Part shown: one piece after another, positions 1 through 9,734 of the stretch
How positions within the stretch are numbered: the stretch's first letter is position 1
Layout: each line of letters opens with the position of its first letter
Origin: Achromobacter xylosoxidans
GTDB taxonomy: Bacteria > Pseudomonadota > Gammaproteobacteria > Burkholderiales > Burkholderiaceae_B
NCBI RefSeq assembly: GCF_014490035.1
Contig: NZ_CP061008.1
Span: forward strand, 186,001-250,000
Direction: 5' to 3'
DNA length: 64,000 nt
Made by a program: the position numbers and the translations under genes
Notes under the pieces: model-generated
Database searches by the model: none
What the model was told of the DNA's origin: nothing
What the model saw: only the letters and a program-made list of their open reading frames with translations

Positions 1-102
1 GGTGATGGGCTTGGCCGGCCAGTCGGTGATCTGGGCCTGGGCGGCGCCGCTGAAGGCGGTGGCGGCTGCCAGGGCGACAATAAGGGGACGCAACGATTTC
101 AT
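1..102 (-). CDS. Bug-family tripartite tricarboxylate transporter substrate-binding protein (5' end only)
   Basis: Only the first 34 codons are in the window; the gene runs off the left edge. The start is preceded by AGGAG eight bases upstream. The translation shows a signal peptide (Lys-2 and Arg-5, then a hydrophobic Ala-rich core ending at AQA) followed by DWPAKPIT, the typical beginning of mature Bug receptors (usually WPxKPIxLIVPFxPGG). Such proteins bind carboxylates in the periplasm and are very numerous in Alcaligenaceae. It starts 23 bases after the stop of the MFS gene on the same strand, so the two may be co-transcribed. The family call rests on a short segment. Confidence 0.7.
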   Translation of the reverse strand, partial: MKSLRPLIVALAAATAFSGAAQAQITDWPAKPIT

Positions 103-125
103 GCAGATGACTCCTGGTTTTGTTT

Positions 126-1346
126 TTAGTGTGAACGGGCCCGCGGGCCGTTCGCATTATGCCCAGCGGCATTGTCATCTGTCGTGATCTTTCCCAAGCG
201 CCACGCGGATAGCATCAGCAGCGTGGCGCTGGCCGCCAGCACCTGCGGCAGGCCGACGCTCCACTGCGCGGCCCAGGACGCCAGCAACGGTCCCAGGATC
301 TGCCCGGCGGCGAACGCCGCGGTCATGAGGGCTGCCGCGCGCGGCGCGGAGGCACCCGCCGAGCGCCTGGCGGCCAGCATGCCCGCCTGCGTGATCACCA
401 TGAAGGTGCCGCCCACCAGCACAGCGGCCACGATCACGGCGGCGATGTGGTGCCAGACGGCCACGGCCAGCATGCCCAGCGCCATGAGAGCCTGGGCGGC
501 GCGCCAGATTTGCACGCTGTCGCGGCCCCGCGCCAGGCGAGGCACTAGCAGGCAGGACACCGCCGCGGCCAGGCCGAACAGGGGCCAGGCCCAGCCGAAG
601 ATGGCCGGGTCGGGAATGATTTCCTTGGCCATCGCCGGCAGGAAGGTGGCTGGGACGATGTAGCCCACGCCGAACGCGCCGTAGTGCAGCGCCAGCGCAG
701 GGATGTCGCGCGGCAGCCGGGCGGCGCGAGCCGCGCTGGCCGATCGCGCCGGCATTGGCGTGGCTTGGCGGCGCAGCCCTGACCAGGCGATTGCGGACAG
801 CGCCAGCGCCAGCCCCCCCAGCGCGATCCAGACCGTGTCGGCGCGCGCGCCCCACGCCGCCAGCGCCAGGCAGGCCAGCCCCGTCAGCGCAATGCCCGCG
901 CCCACGCCGGCGTAGGTCACGGCGGACGCGTCCGCCTCGCGCGGATCGCCCGCAGGCACCGCCCGCCATGCCGCCACGCAGATGAAGGCGCTGGCGCTGG
1001 CGTAGCCTGCGGCCAGCCGCAGCGCGCACCACATTGCCATGCCGTGCCAGAGCGGCATGGCCAGCGTCAGCAGCGCTACCGCAAGCAGGCTGGCCGCCAG
1101 CGTGCCGCGCAGCCGGCGGATGGGCCAGGCGACCGCCGCCAGCGCACCCAGCAGATAGCCCACGTAATTGGCGGAGGCCAGCCAGCCGCCCTGCGCCAGC
1201 GACAGCCCGGCCTCCTGCGCCATCAGGGGCCAGACCGGCGTGAAGGCGAACCGGCCTATGCCCATGGCGGCGGCCAGGGCCAGCGCTGCGGGCCATGCCA
1301 GGGCGGCGGCGCCGCGCGAGGCGGAAGGGTAAATGGGCGTTGACAT
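126..1346 (-). CDS. YbfB/YjiJ-type MFS transporter
   Basis: A 406-residue, strongly hydrophobic protein with about 12 membrane segments, the usual size for an MFS permease. The N-terminal GIGRFAFTPVWPLMAQEAGLS resembles the opening of the YbfB/YjiJ family (G-x-G-R-F-x-x-x-P-x-x-P-x-M). The substrate is not known. The gene is divergent from a LysR regulator 65 bp away, the standard arrangement for a regulator and its target exporter, and sits just upstream of a Bug receptor gene in the same direction. Its last ~20 residues (NAAGHNANGPRARSH) are polar and cytoplasmic. The start chosen, MSTPIYPSASRG, gives a short hydrophilic leader before the first membrane segment. Confidence 0.85.
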   Translation of the reverse strand: MSTPIYPSASRGAAALAWPAALALAAAMGIGRFAFTPVWPLMAQEAGLSLAQGGWLASANYVGYLLGALAAVAWPIRRLRGTLAASLLAVALLTLAMPLWHGMAMWCALRLAAGYASASAFICVAAWRAVPAGDPREADASAVTYAGVGAGIALTGLACLALAAWGARADTVWIALGGLALALSAIAWSGLRRQATPMPARSASAARAARLPRDIPALALHYGAFGVGYIVPATFLPAMAKEIIPDPAIFGWAWPLFGLAAAVSCLLVPRLARGRDSVQIWRAAQALMALGMLAVAVWHHIAAVIVAAVLVGGTFMVITQAGMLAARRSAGASAPRAAALMTAAFAAGQILGPLLASWAAQWSVGLPQVLAASATLLMLSAWRLGKITTDDNAAGHNANGPRARSH

Positions 1347-1411
1347 GGCCCTTACTCTACGGCTGTACTAATATCATTAATAGTGAATTATTAAGATAGC
1401 GAGTTCTCAAA
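1347..1411. promoter_or_regulatory. Divergent promoter region between MFS exporter and lysR
   Basis: This 65-bp spacer is AT-rich in an otherwise GC-rich window. It contains TAATA...TTATTA symmetry around 1369-1395, in keeping with a LysR operator. A 6-bp inverted repeat TTCTCA-AAA-TGAGAA (1404-1418) overlaps the lysR start codon, a position where the regulator could repress itself. No clear -35/-10 pair was identified. Confidence 0.5.
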
Positions 1412-2284
1412 ATGAGAAACTTGGACCTCGATGCGCTGCAGATCTTCAAGGCGGTTGCCGATCAGGGCGGCGTGGCGCGCGCCGCTGCCCACCTGAACCG
1501 CGTGCAGTCCAATGTGTCGACGCGCCTGAAGCAGCTGGAGGCCTCGCTGGAGGCGCCGCTGTTCCGGCGCCAGAATCGCCGGCTGGTGCTGTCGGACCAG
1601 GGGCGGGTGTTGTTGTCCTATGCCGACCGCCTGCTGCGCCTGGCTGACGAAGCCCAGGCCGCGGTACGCGACGGTTCCCCGCAGGGCGTGCTGCGCATCG
1701 GCACCATGGAAAGTACGGCCGCCGCGCGCCTGCCGCCCATTCTGGCGGCCTATCACGCGGCCTGGCCGCAAGTGCGGATCGAACTGGTGACCGGCACGTC
1801 GGGGGCGCTGGCAGCCAAGGTGCGCAACTACGAGATCGAGGCCGCGTTCGTGGCGCAGCCCTTTCCGGCCGAGGGCTTGGCGGCGATGGATGCGTTCAAG
1901 GAAGAACTGGCGCTGATTTCGCCCTTGGCCTGGGACCCGATCGACAGCCCCAAGGATCTGGGAGAGCGCAGCGTGATCGCCTTCGCGGCGGGATGCTCAT
2001 ATCGGCGCATCCTGGAGTCCTGGCTGAACCAGGAAGGCGTCGCGCCGGGCAAGGTGATGGAGTTCGCCTCGTACCACGCCATCGTCGCCTGTGTGGCGGC
2101 GGGTTCGGGCGTGGCCATCGTGCCGCGTTCGGTACTGGCGGTGCTGGGGGCGGAGCACACGGTGCGCATCGGCGCCCTGTCCGGCTCGCATGGCAGGGCC
2201 CTGACTCAGCTGGTCTGGCGCGCCGATGACGACACGCCGGCCTTGCAGGCCCTGCGGCACAAGCTCGATTCGCCGCAAGGCTGA
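1412..2284 (+). CDS. LysR-family transcriptional regulator
   Basis: A 290-residue LysR-type regulator. Residues 1-60 hold the winged helix-turn-helix (LDLDALQIFKAVADQGGVARAAAHLNRVQSNVSTRLKQLE), with the family's characteristic LF-R-..R..LSDQG. downstream. The rest is the periplasmic-binding-protein-like effector domain. The N-terminus resembles the YwbI/GltC-like group often found beside MFS exporters. It is divergent from the MFS gene at 126-1346 and probably controls it. A GC-rich hairpin with a T-run follows the stop codon. The effector cannot be read from sequence. Confidence 0.9.
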   Translation: MRNLDLDALQIFKAVADQGGVARAAAHLNRVQSNVSTRLKQLEASLEAPLFRRQNRRLVLSDQGRVLLSYADRLLRLADEAQAAVRDGSPQGVLRIGTMESTAAARLPPILAAYHAAWPQVRIELVTGTSGALAAKVRNYEIEAAFVAQPFPAEGLAAMDAFKEELALISPLAWDPIDSPKDLGERSVIAFAAGCSYRRILESWLNQEGVAPGKVMEFASYHAIVACVAAGSGVAIVPRSVLAVLGAEHTVRIGALSGSHGRALTQLVWRADDDTPALQALRHKLDSPQG

Positions 2285-2289
2285 GGCAT

Positions 2290-2314
2290 GCCGCGCGTGA
2301 TGCGCGGCCCTTTT
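2290..2314 (+). terminator. Rho-independent terminator of lysR
   Basis: Stem GCCGCGC (2290-2296) and GCGCGGC (2302-2308) with a 5-base loop, followed by CCTTTT. It begins 6 bases after the lysR stop. The opposite strand lacks a T-run, so it serves the + strand gene. Confidence 0.8.
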
Positions 2315-2318
2315 GCGC

Positions 2319-2957
2319 TTAGAAGCGGTAGCCGACGCCCAGCGTCGCGACCCACGGATCGATGCGCGCGGTGCCGATGTGCTGGCCGTCCAGCTTCACC
2401 TTGGAGCGGATGTCGATGTAGCGGATGTCCGCGTTCATGAACCAGCGCTCGTTGATCTTGAAGTCCGCGCCCAGCTGCGCGGCCACGCCCCAGGAGTCGC
2501 CCAGCTTCAGGTCCGAGCCCTTCAGCGCGCCTTCGGCCTGGGTGTCGAAGAAGTGGGTGTAGTTGATGCCCACGCCGATGTAGGGCTGGATCATGCTGTC
2601 GGGCAGGATGTGCCATTGCAGGCTCAGCGTCGGCGGCAATTGCTTGGTCGAGCCGATCTTGCCCAGGCCGCTGCCGCTGACGTCATGCTGGAAGGGCCAG
2701 GCGCCCAGCAGTTCGATACCGATGTTGCGCGTGGCCATGTAGGTCAGCGTGAAGCTCGGGCGCACGTTGTTGCTCACGTCGAGTCCGACGCTGCCATTGA
2801 GCACGGTGCCGTTGTTGGACGAGGGGCGGACCTGCGTCACGCCGACCTTGAACAGCACGTCGCCCGCTTCGTGGGCGTGCGCGGGGGCGGCGAGCGTGCC
2901 AGCGGCGAGCAGGCCGGCGATGGCGGTGGCGCGGATACGGCCGTTCAGCGAAAACAT
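2319..2957 (-). CDS. ompW: OmpW-family outer membrane beta-barrel protein
   Basis: A 212-residue precursor with a signal peptide (MFSLNGRIRATAIAGLLAAG... cleaving after AHA) and the 8-stranded OmpW barrel. Family hallmarks are AGDVLFKVGVTQVRP at the mature N-terminus, LPPTLSLQWHI in the middle, IQPYIGVGINYTHFF, and the terminal aromatic GVGYRF. A longer frame upstream (to 2978) is open, but GGAGAAG lies six bases before the ATG at 2957, which decides this start. OmpW proteins are small outer membrane channels for hydrophobic compounds, often induced under low oxygen. An FNR-type site lies ~70 bp upstream, consistent with that. Confidence 0.92.
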   Translation of the reverse strand: MFSLNGRIRATAIAGLLAAGTLAAPAHAHEAGDVLFKVGVTQVRPSSNNGTVLNGSVGLDVSNNVRPSFTLTYMATRNIGIELLGAWPFQHDVSGSGLGKIGSTKQLPPTLSLQWHILPDSMIQPYIGVGINYTHFFDTQAEGALKGSDLKLGDSWGVAAQLGADFKINERWFMNADIRYIDIRSKVKLDGQHIGTARIDPWVATLGVGYRF

Positions 2958-3019
2958 TCTCTTCTCCGATCTTTCCATTGGGTGAGACGACAGGTTCTCA
3001 AACCTGGCGTCCGACCCGC

Positions 3020-3033
3020 TTGATGTGTGTCAA
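3020..3033 (-). promoter_or_regulatory. FNR/ANR-type operator upstream of ompW
   Basis: TTGATGTGTGTCAA matches the FNR consensus TTGAT-N4-ATCAA at 9 of 10 defined positions. Its centre is ~69 bp before the ompW start codon, a plausible activator distance if the leader is about 30 bases. Oxygen-responsive control of ompW is known in other proteobacteria. Binding here is inferred. Confidence 0.65.
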
Positions 3034-3090
3034 ATCGTGAAAAGACCGCAATCGGAAAGTGGTTATGTTGCAACAGGCCGGAGGGCAGGC

Positions 3091-3128
3091 AAAAAAATCG
3101 CCGCCGGCGCAATGCGCTCGGCGGCGAT
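3091..3128 (-). terminator. Rho-independent terminator of gltBD
   Basis: On the minus strand, a perfect 10-bp stem (ATCGCCGCCG / CGGCGGCGAT, 12-base loop) is followed directly by a run of Ts, lying 24 bases after the gltD stop. Confidence 0.9.
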
Positions 3129-3151
3129 CCGGTTGAGCCTGATCGTGGCGA

Positions 3152-4618
3152 TCAGCGCGGCAGTTCGCTGCTGCCCATGAGGTAGGCGTCCACCGAGCGC
3201 GCGCACTGGCGGCCTTCGCGGATGGCCCAGACCACCAGGGACTGGCCGCGGCGCATGTCGCCGGCGGTGAAGACCTTCTCGACGTTGGTGCGGTAGTCGT
3301 CGGTATTGGCGCGCACGTTGCCGCGCGCATCGCGGTCCACGCCGAAGGCGTCCAGCACCGTCTGCACGGGCGACACGAAGCCCATGGCCAGCAGCACCAG
3401 GTCGGCCTTGATCTCGAATTCAGAGCCTTCGACTTCGCGCATCTTCATTTGGCCGGTGGCTTCGTCCTTGAACCATTCGACGCGCGCGCCGATCAGCTTT
3501 TCGACCTTGCCATTGCTGCCCTGGAGCAGCTTGGTGGTCACGGACCAGTCGCGCTCGCAGCCTTCCTCGTGCGAGGACGAGGTGCGCATCTTCAGCGGCC
3601 AATACGGCCAGGTCATGCTCTTGTTTTCGCTTTCCGGCGGCTGGGGCATCAGCTCGAATTGCGTGACCGAGGCTGCGCCGTGGCGGTTGCTGGTGCCGAC
3701 GCAGTCGGAACCCGTGTCGCCGCCGCCGATCACCACCACGTGCTTGCCCTTGGCCAGCGTCTGGTTGGTGAGCCGGTCGCCCGCCACCGCCTTGTTCTGC
3801 TGGCGCAGGAAGTCCATGGCGAAGTACACGCCCGACAGCTCGCGGCCGGGAACCGGCAGGTCACGCGGCGTTTCCGAACCGCCGCTCATCACTACCGCGT
3901 CGAACTCGGCCAGCAGCGATTCCGGCGTGCGCACCGTCAGGCCGTCGGCCACGGGGTCGCTGGGATTGCCGATGTAGGTCGACGGCGCGAACTCCACGCC
4001 CTCGGCTTCCATCTGCGAGATGCGGCGGTCGATCTGGTGCTTTTCAAGCTTGAAGTCGGGGATGCCGTAGCGCAGCAGGCCGCCGATGCGGTCGCTCTTT
4101 TCGAACAGCGTCACCGAATGGCCGGCGCGGGCCAGCTGCTGCGCGCACGCCATGCCGGCGGGGCCGGAGCCCACCACGGCAACCTTCTTGCCGGTCTTGC
4201 GCGCCGGCACCTGCGGCGACACCCAGCCCTCGGCCCAGCCCTTGTCGATGATGGCGTGCTCGATGGACTTGATGCCGACAGCGTCGCTGTTGATGTTCAA
4301 GGTACAGGCAGCTTCGCACGGCGCCGGGCAGATGCGGCCGGTGAACTCGGGGAAGTTGTTGGTGGAGTGCAGGACGTCCAGCGCGCGCTTCCAGTCCTGC
4401 CGGTACACCAGGTCATTCCAGTCCGGGATGATGTTGTTGACGGGGCAGCCGTTGTTGCAGAACGGGATGCCGCAGTCCATGCAGCGCGCCGCCTGCTGCT
4501 TGGCCTGGTCGTCGCTCAGGTGCAGCACGAATTCGCGCCAGTTCTTCAGCCGCTTCTGCGGGGCCTCGGAGGCCTCCTGCAGACGCTGAAATTCCATAAA
4601 GCCGGTAATCTTTCCCAT
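3152..4618 (-). CDS. gltD: Glutamate synthase (NADPH) small subunit
   Basis: A 488-residue beta subunit of NADPH-dependent GOGAT, which takes electrons from NADPH through FAD to the large subunit. Visible features in order: N-terminal 4Fe-4S cysteines ([18 protein letters not shown], and later CPAPCEAAC), the FAD-binding [19 protein letters not shown], the NADPH-binding [11 protein letters not shown], and the C-terminal [17 protein letters not shown] that completes the FAD site. The start [10 protein letters not shown] is the family's conserved N-terminus; 15 further codons upstream are open but run into gltB. It lies 8 bp after gltB, so the two are one operon. Length is normal for the family. 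Confidence 0.97.
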   Translation of the reverse strand: MGKITGFMEFQRLQEASEAPQKRLKNWREFVLHLSDDQAKQQAARCMDCGIPFCNNGCPVNNIIPDWNDLVYRQDWKRALDVLHSTNNFPEFTGRICPAPCEAACTLNINSDAVGIKSIEHAIIDKGWAEGWVSPQVPARKTGKKVAVVGSGPAGMACAQQLARAGHSVTLFEKSDRIGGLLRYGIPDFKLEKHQIDRRISQMEAEGVEFAPSTYIGNPSDPVADGLTVRTPESLLAEFDAVVMSGGSETPRDLPVPGRELSGVYFAMDFLRQQNKAVAGDRLTNQTLAKGKHVVVIGGGDTGSDCVGTSNRHGAASVTQFELMPQPPESENKSMTWPYWPLKMRTSSSHEEGCERDWSVTTKLLQGSNGKVEKLIGARVEWFKDEATGQMKMREVEGSEFEIKADLVLLAMGFVSPVQTVLDAFGVDRDARGNVRANTDDYRTNVEKVFTAGDMRRGQSLVVWAIREGRQCARSVDAYLMGSSELPR

Positions 4619-4626
4619 GGTATCCC

Positions 4627-7600
4627 TCACGCAGCCAGTTGTTGCGGGTTGGCTGCACGCCACATTTCACCCAATGCGCGGCGGTAGTCCGTCGGCATGA
4701 TTTTCACGAATTTGCCGCGCGAGGCTTCCCAGTCGCCCAGGATTTCGCGGGCGCGGAAGCTGCCGGTGTAGCGGAAGTGGTCTTCCACCAGGCGGCGCAG
4801 GATGGTTTCGTCCGTTTCGCGTTCACCGCCGCGCTGCGCGCTGTGCCAGACGTCGATGTTGTTCTGGGCGAGCTGTTCCGCGTGCGGCACGATGCTTTCC
4901 AGTTCGACCATGGACAGGTTGGCGCGCTGCTTGAGCGTGCGTTCCGGATCCCACACGTAGGCCACGCCGCCCGACATGCCTGCCGCGAAGTTGCGGCCCG
5001 TGGCACCCAGTACGACGACGGTGCCGCCGGTCATGTATTCGCAGCCGTGGTCGCCGGTGCCTTCCACGACGGTGGCCGCGCCCGAGTTGCGCACCGCGAA
5101 ACGCTCGCCGGCCACGCCGTTGAAGAACGCCTCGCCCGCCAGCGCGCCGTACAGCACGGTGTTGCCGGCGATGATGTGGTCGGGGCCGAAGCCGCGGAAG
5201 TCGTTGGGCGAGCGCACGATGATGCGGCCGCCGGACAGGCCCTTGCCGACGTAGTCGTTGCCTTCGCCCACCAGGTCCATCGTGATGCCGTGGGCCAGGA
5301 ACGCGCCGAAGCTTTGGCCGGCCGTGCCGTTGCACTGGATGTGGATGGTGTCGTCCGGCAGGCCGTCATGGCCATAGCGCGCGGCCACCGCGCCCGACAG
5401 CATGGCGCCGATGGTGCGGTTGCGGTTGCGCACGGGGACGATGAACGAAACCTTCTCGCCGCGTTCCAGCGCGGGCTTGCTGCGCTCGATCAACTGGTGG
5501 TCCAGCGCGCCGGCCAGGCCGTGGTCCTGCTCTTCGGTCTGGCGCACGTCGGCGTCGGATTGCGTTTGATGGAACACGCGGGCGAAGTCCAGGCCCTGGG
5601 CCTTCCAGTGCTCCACGCCCGAACGCATGTCCAGCAGGTCGGCGCGGCCGATCAGGTCGTCGAACTTGCGGATGCCCAGCTGGGCCATGATTTCGCGGAC
5701 TTCCTCGGCGATGAAGAAGAAGAAGTTCACGACGTGCTCGGGCTTGCCCTGGAATTTCTTGCGCAGGACCGGGTCTTGCGTGGCCACACCCACCGGGCAG
5801 GTGTTCAGGTGGCACTTGCGCATCATGATGCAGCCTTCCACGACCAGCGGCGCGGTCGCGAAGCCGAACTCGTCGGCGCCCAGGAGCGCGCCGATGACGA
5901 CGTCGCGGCCGGTCTTCATCTGGCCGTCGGCCTGCACGCGGATGCGGCTGCGCAGGCGGTTGAGCACCAGCGTCTGTTGCGTCTCGGCCAGGCCCAGTTC
6001 CCAGGGCGTGCCCACGTGCTTGATGGACGACACCGGGGAGGCGCCCGTGCCGCCGTCATGGCCGGCGATCACGACATGGTCGGCCTTGGCCTTGGCCACG
6101 CCCGCGGCCACCGTGCCCACGCCTACTTCCGATACCAGCTTGACCGATACCGAGGCCTTGGAATTCACGTTCTTCAGGTCGTGGATCAGCTGGGCCAGGT
6201 CTTCGATGGAATAGATGTCATGGTGCGGAGGGGGCGAGATCAGGCCCACGCCCGGCACCGAGTAGCGCAGCTTGGCGATGTATTCCGACACCTTGTGGCC
6301 AGGCAGCTGGCCGCCTTCGCCGGGCTTGGCGCCTTGCGCCATCTTGATCTGGATCTGGTCGGCCGACGACAGGTATTCGGCGGTCACGCCGAAACGGCCC
6401 GAGGCCACCTGCTTGATCTTCGAACGCAGCGAATCGCCCTTCTTCAGTTCGACGTCCGCTTCGATGCGGTCCGAGCCCAGCACCGAGGCCAGCGTGTCGC
6501 CGTCCTTGATGGTGCTCTTGCCTTCGCGCATTTCGGCGCGGTAGCGCAGTTCGTCCTCGCCGCCTTCGCCGGTGTTGGACTTGCCGCCGATGCGGTTCAT
6601 GGCCACGGCCAGCACCGAGTGCGCTTCGGTGGAGATCGAGCCCAGCGACATGGCGCCGGTGGCGAAACGCTTGACGATGTCCTTGGCGGATTCGACGTCG
6701 TCCAGCGGAATCGCGCGCGACGGATCGAAGCGGAACTCGAACAGGCCGCGCAGCGTCATGTGGCGGCGGCTCTGGTCGTTGATGATCTGCGCGTACTCCT
6801 TGTACGTGCGGTAGTTGTTGGCGCGCGAAGCGTGCTGCAGCTTGGCGATGGAATCCGGCGTCCACATGTGCTCTTCGCCGCGTACGCGATAGGCGTATTC
6901 GCCGCCCGCGTCCAGGTCGTTGGCCAGTACCGGATCGGTGCTGAAGGCGGCGCGGTGCTGGCGCAGCGCTTCCTCGGCCACCTGGAAAATGCCGATGCCT
7001 TCGATGTTGGAGGCGGTGCCGGTGAAGTACTTGTTCACCAGCGCGGTCTGCAGGCCCACGGCTTCGAAGATCTGCGCGCCGGTATAGGACATGTAGGTGG
7101 AAATGCCCATCTTGGACATGACCTTGTTCAGGCCCTTGCCGATGGCCTTGATGAAGTTCTTGACCGCCTTTTCGGGGTCGTTCATCTTGCCCAGCGATTC
7201 CAGCGCCAGGTAGGGGTGGATGGCTTCCGCACCGTAGCCGCCCAGCAGCGCGAAATGGTGCACTTCGCGCGCCGAGCCGGTTTCCACGACCAGGCCGGTA
7301 TTGGTGCGCAGGCCGGCGCGGATCAGGTGCTGGTGGACCGCGGACGTCGCCAGCAGCGCGGGGATGGCCACGCGCTCGCTGTCGACCAGGCGGTCGGACA
7401 CGATCAGGATGTTGTAGCCGCTGCGCACCGCGTCCACGGCGCGCGCGCACAGCGCGGCCACGCGGGCTTCGATGCCCTCCGGGCCCCAGGCGGCGGGATA
7501 GGTGATGTCCAGCTCGAAGCTGCGGAACTTCTTGCCCGTGACCTGTTCGATGTCGCGGATCTGCGCCATGGCGGCGAAGTCCAGCACCGGCTGCGACACT

Positions 7601-9366
7601 TCCAGGCGCAGCGGCGGGTTGACGTTGTTGATGTCCAGCAGGTTCGGCTTGGGGCCGATGAAGGACACCAGCGACATCACCAGCTGTTCGCGGATGGGGT
7701 CGATCGGCGGGTTCGTGACTTGCGCGAACAATTGGCGGAAGTAGTTGTAGAACGGCTTGGCGCGATCGGACAGCACGGCCAGCGGCGCGTCGTTGCCCAT
7801 CGAGCCGATGACTTCCTCGCCCGTCGTGGCCATCGGTTCCAGGATGAACTTGTAGTCTTCCTGGGTCCAGCCGAAGGCCTGCTGGCGGTCCAGCAGCGAC
7901 ACCTGCGACTGCGTGGCGACGGCGGCCTGGCGCGGGGCCGGCAGCGATTCCAGCTTGATCTGCAGACGTTCGATCCACTGGCGGTACGGCCGGCTGTTGG
8001 CCAGCTGCAGCTTGATCTCGGCGTCGTCGATGATGCGGCCCTGTTCCAGGTCGATCAGGAACATCTTGCCCGGTTGCAGGCGCCACTTCTTGACGATGCG
8101 GTTCTCGGGGATGGACAGGGTGCCGGCTTCGGAAGCCAGGATGACCATGTCGTCATCGGTGACCAGGTAGCGGGCCGGGCGCAGGCCGTTGCGATCCAGC
8201 GTGGCGCCGATCTGGCGGCCATCGGTGAACGCAACCGCGGCGGGGCCGTCCCACGGTTCCATCATGGCGGCGTGGTACTCGTAGAAAGCGCGGCGGCTTT
8301 CATCCATCTGCGTGTGCTGCTCCCAGGCTTCCGGGATCATCATCATCATGGCGTGGGCCAGCGAGTAGCCCGAATTCACCAGCAGTTCCAGGCAGTTGTC
8401 GAACGTGGCGGTGTCCGACTGGCCTTCGTAGACGATGGGGTACAGCTTCTTCAGGTCGTCGCCCAGCACGGCCGACTGCATCATGCCTTCGCGCGCGCGC
8501 AGCCAGTTGAAGTTGCCCTTGACCGTGTTGATTTCGCCGTTGTGGGCAATCATGCGGTACGGGTGGGCCAGCGGCCAGGCGGGGAACGTGTTGGTCGAGA
8601 AGCGCTGGTGCACCAGCGCCAGGGCCGACACCGTGCGCGGGTCGGCCAGGTCGCGGTAGTAGCGGCCGACCTGGTCGGCCAGCAGCAGGCCCTTGTAGAC
8701 CACGGTGCGCACCGAGGCCGAGGGCACGAAGTATTCCTTGCCGTGCGCCAGATGCATGTTCTGGATGGCGTGGCTGGCGGTCTTGCGGATCACGTACAGC
8801 TTGCGTTCCAGCGCGTCCGGCACCATCACGTCGGCGCCGCGGCCGATGAACAGCTGGCGGATCACGGGTTCGCAGGCGCGCACGGCGGGCGACATGGGCA
8901 TGTCCACGTCCACCGGCACGTCGCGCCAGCCCAGGACGACCTGGCCTTCGGCGCGCACGGAGCGTTCCAGCTCCTGTTCGCAGGCCAGGCGCGAGGCCGT
9001 TTCCTTGGGCAGGAACACCATGGCCACGCCGTACTCGCCGGGAGGCGGCAGCGTGATGCCTTGATGGCCGAGCTCGTCGCGATAGAGCGCGTCGGGGATC
9101 TGGATCAGGATGCCGGCGCCGTCGCCCATCAGCTTGTCCGCGCCGACCGCGCCGCGGTGGTCCAGGTTTTCCAGGATCTTCAGGCCCTGCTGGATGATGG
9201 CGTGGCTTTTCTTGCCCTTGATGTGGGCGACGAAACCGACGCCGCAGGCGTCATGCTCGTTCTTGGGGTTGTACAGGCCCTGGGCGGAAGGCAGCCCGAT
9301 GCGGCTGGCATCGATGGGGGTCGCCTTGGGCGGGGGACAGGAGTCGATCGGGGTAATTTGGGGCAT
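4627..9366 (-). CDS. gltB: Glutamate synthase (NADPH) large subunit
   Basis: A 1579-residue alpha subunit of GOGAT, making two glutamates from glutamine and 2-oxoglutarate. It begins with a ~40-residue propeptide and Cys-41 ([10 protein letters not shown]), the expected N-terminal nucleophile of the glutaminase domain after processing. The central domain, the FMN barrel ([36 protein letters not shown]), the 3Fe-4S cysteines [12 protein letters not shown], and the C-terminal beta-helix GXXXG repeats (GHGCEY.. region) are all present. A longer frame to 9432 is open, but [12 protein letters not shown] with an in-place leader is the likely start. Upstream sequence (9367-9590) is AT-rich and likely carries the promoter. 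No frameshift seen. Confidence 0.97.
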   Translation of the reverse strand: MPQITPIDSCPPPKATPIDASRIGLPSAQGLYNPKNEHDACGVGFVAHIKGKKSHAIIQQGLKILENLDHRGAVGADKLMGDGAGILIQIPDALYRDELGHQGITLPPPGEYGVAMVFLPKETASRLACEQELERSVRAEGQVVLGWRDVPVDVDMPMSPAVRACEPVIRQLFIGRGADVMVPDALERKLYVIRKTASHAIQNMHLAHGKEYFVPSASVRTVVYKGLLLADQVGRYYRDLADPRTVSALALVHQRFSTNTFPAWPLAHPYRMIAHNGEINTVKGNFNWLRAREGMMQSAVLGDDLKKLYPIVYEGQSDTATFDNCLELLVNSGYSLAHAMMMMIPEAWEQHTQMDESRRAFYEYHAAMMEPWDGPAAVAFTDGRQIGATLDRNGLRPARYLVTDDDMVILASEAGTLSIPENRIVKKWRLQPGKMFLIDLEQGRIIDDAEIKLQLANSRPYRQWIERLQIKLESLPAPRQAAVATQSQVSLLDRQQAFGWTQEDYKFILEPMATTGEEVIGSMGNDAPLAVLSDRAKPFYNYFRQLFAQVTNPPIDPIREQLVMSLVSFIGPKPNLLDINNVNPPLRLEVSQPVLDFAAMAQIRDIEQVTGKKFRSFELDITYPAAWGPEGIEARVAALCARAVDAVRSGYNILIVSDRLVDSERVAIPALLATSAVHQHLIRAGLRTNTGLVVETGSAREVHHFALLGGYGAEAIHPYLALESLGKMNDPEKAVKNFIKAIGKGLNKVMSKMGISTYMSYTGAQIFEAVGLQTALVNKYFTGTASNIEGIGIFQVAEEALRQHRAAFSTDPVLANDLDAGGEYAYRVRGEEHMWTPDSIAKLQHASRANNYRTYKEYAQIINDQSRRHMTLRGLFEFRFDPSRAIPLDDVESAKDIVKRFATGAMSLGSISTEAHSVLAVAMNRIGGKSNTGEGGEDELRYRAEMREGKSTIKDGDTLASVLGSDRIEADVELKKGDSLRSKIKQVASGRFGVTAEYLSSADQIQIKMAQGAKPGEGGQLPGHKVSEYIAKLRYSVPGVGLISPPPHHDIYSIEDLAQLIHDLKNVNSKASVSVKLVSEVGVGTVAAGVAKAKADHVVIAGHDGGTGASPVSSIKHVGTPWELGLAETQQTLVLNRLRSRIRVQADGQMKTGRDVVIGALLGADEFGFATAPLVVEGCIMMRKCHLNTCPVGVATQDPVLRKKFQGKPEHVVNFFFFIAEEVREIMAQLGIRKFDDLIGRADLLDMRSGVEHWKAQGLDFARVFHQTQSDADVRQTEEQDHGLAGALDHQLIERSKPALERGEKVSFIVPVRNRNRTIGAMLSGAVAARYGHDGLPDDTIHIQCNGTAGQSFGAFLAHGITMDLVGEGNDYVGKGLSGGRIIVRSPNDFRGFGPDHIIAGNTVLYGALAGEAFFNGVAGERFAVRNSGAATVVEGTGDHGCEYMTGGTVVVLGATGRNFAAGMSGGVAYVWDPERTLKQRANLSMVELESIVPHAEQLAQNNIDVWHSAQRGGERETDETILRRLVEDHFRYTGSFRAREILGDWEASRGKFVKIMPTDYRRALGEMWRAANPQQLAA

Positions 9367-9452
9367 GGCGCGCTCCGCAGTGGGCCTGCGTCGTAATGTT
9401 GCAGTGCAGGAGACGGACAATACCCCCGACATGAGTAGGGTGCAATAGGAAT

Positions 9453-9474
9453 AAATAGGGTATGTCCCCTATTT
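9453..9474. repeat. REP-like hairpin upstream of gltB
   Basis: A perfect 8-bp inverted repeat AAATAGGG / CCCTATTT around a 6-base loop. Together with the T's after it, it resembles the small AT-flanked, G-rich hairpins that accompany RAYT genes. It shares TATGTCCCC (9461-9469) with a second hairpin 140 bp on. It lies in the probable gltB leader or promoter and could affect gltB expression. The stretch 9475-9590 holds no gene; its AT-rich part (9470-9500) is the likeliest gltB promoter. Confidence 0.6.
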
Positions 9475-9594
9475 TTAATATGGACTGTCATTGATAGTTA
9501 ATTCGGTGACGCATCAAGAGCCACGCCAAATGGGCCTCGCCAGGAGGGTATGCACCAGTAAGGTGCTCGCTCATGCGACAAATCGCCTTTTTTT

Positions 9595-9632
9595 CTATCA
9601 TATGTCCCCAATTATTTGAGGGATTTTGATAG
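9595..9632. repeat. Second REP-like imperfect hairpin near the RAYT gene
   Basis: Outer stem CTATCA / TGATAG and inner stem TCCC / GGGA are separated by an internal loop (TATG against TTT). It repeats TATGTCCCC from the 9453-9474 hairpin, and its left arm is the end of a ~30-bp sequence that recurs at 10603-10632 on the far side of the RAYT gene. Its AATTATTTGAGGGATTT (9610-9626) recurs exactly at 37412-37428. Confidence 0.55.
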
Positions 9633-9703
9633 CTGCGGCTGGCGTCGGCGTTGCGGAAACGCCAATGCGCACGGCGGTCTGCGCCGTAGTGGTACGCCAC
9701 AAT

Positions 9704-9728
9704 GAAAGAACCCGCCGTTCAGGCGGGT
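9704..9728 (-). terminator. Terminator of the RAYT-like gene
   Basis: On the minus strand, ACCCGCC / GGCGGGT with a 5-base loop is followed by TTCTTTC, seven bases after the end of the coding frame. Confidence 0.75.
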
Positions 9729-9734
9729 CCGTAA

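Noticed and set aside
4639-9396. A 1585-codon open frame antisense to gltB
   Set aside because: It mirrors gltB in a GC-rich genome, is rich in His, Ala, Gly, Val and Arg, has no domain pattern, and gltB is certain.
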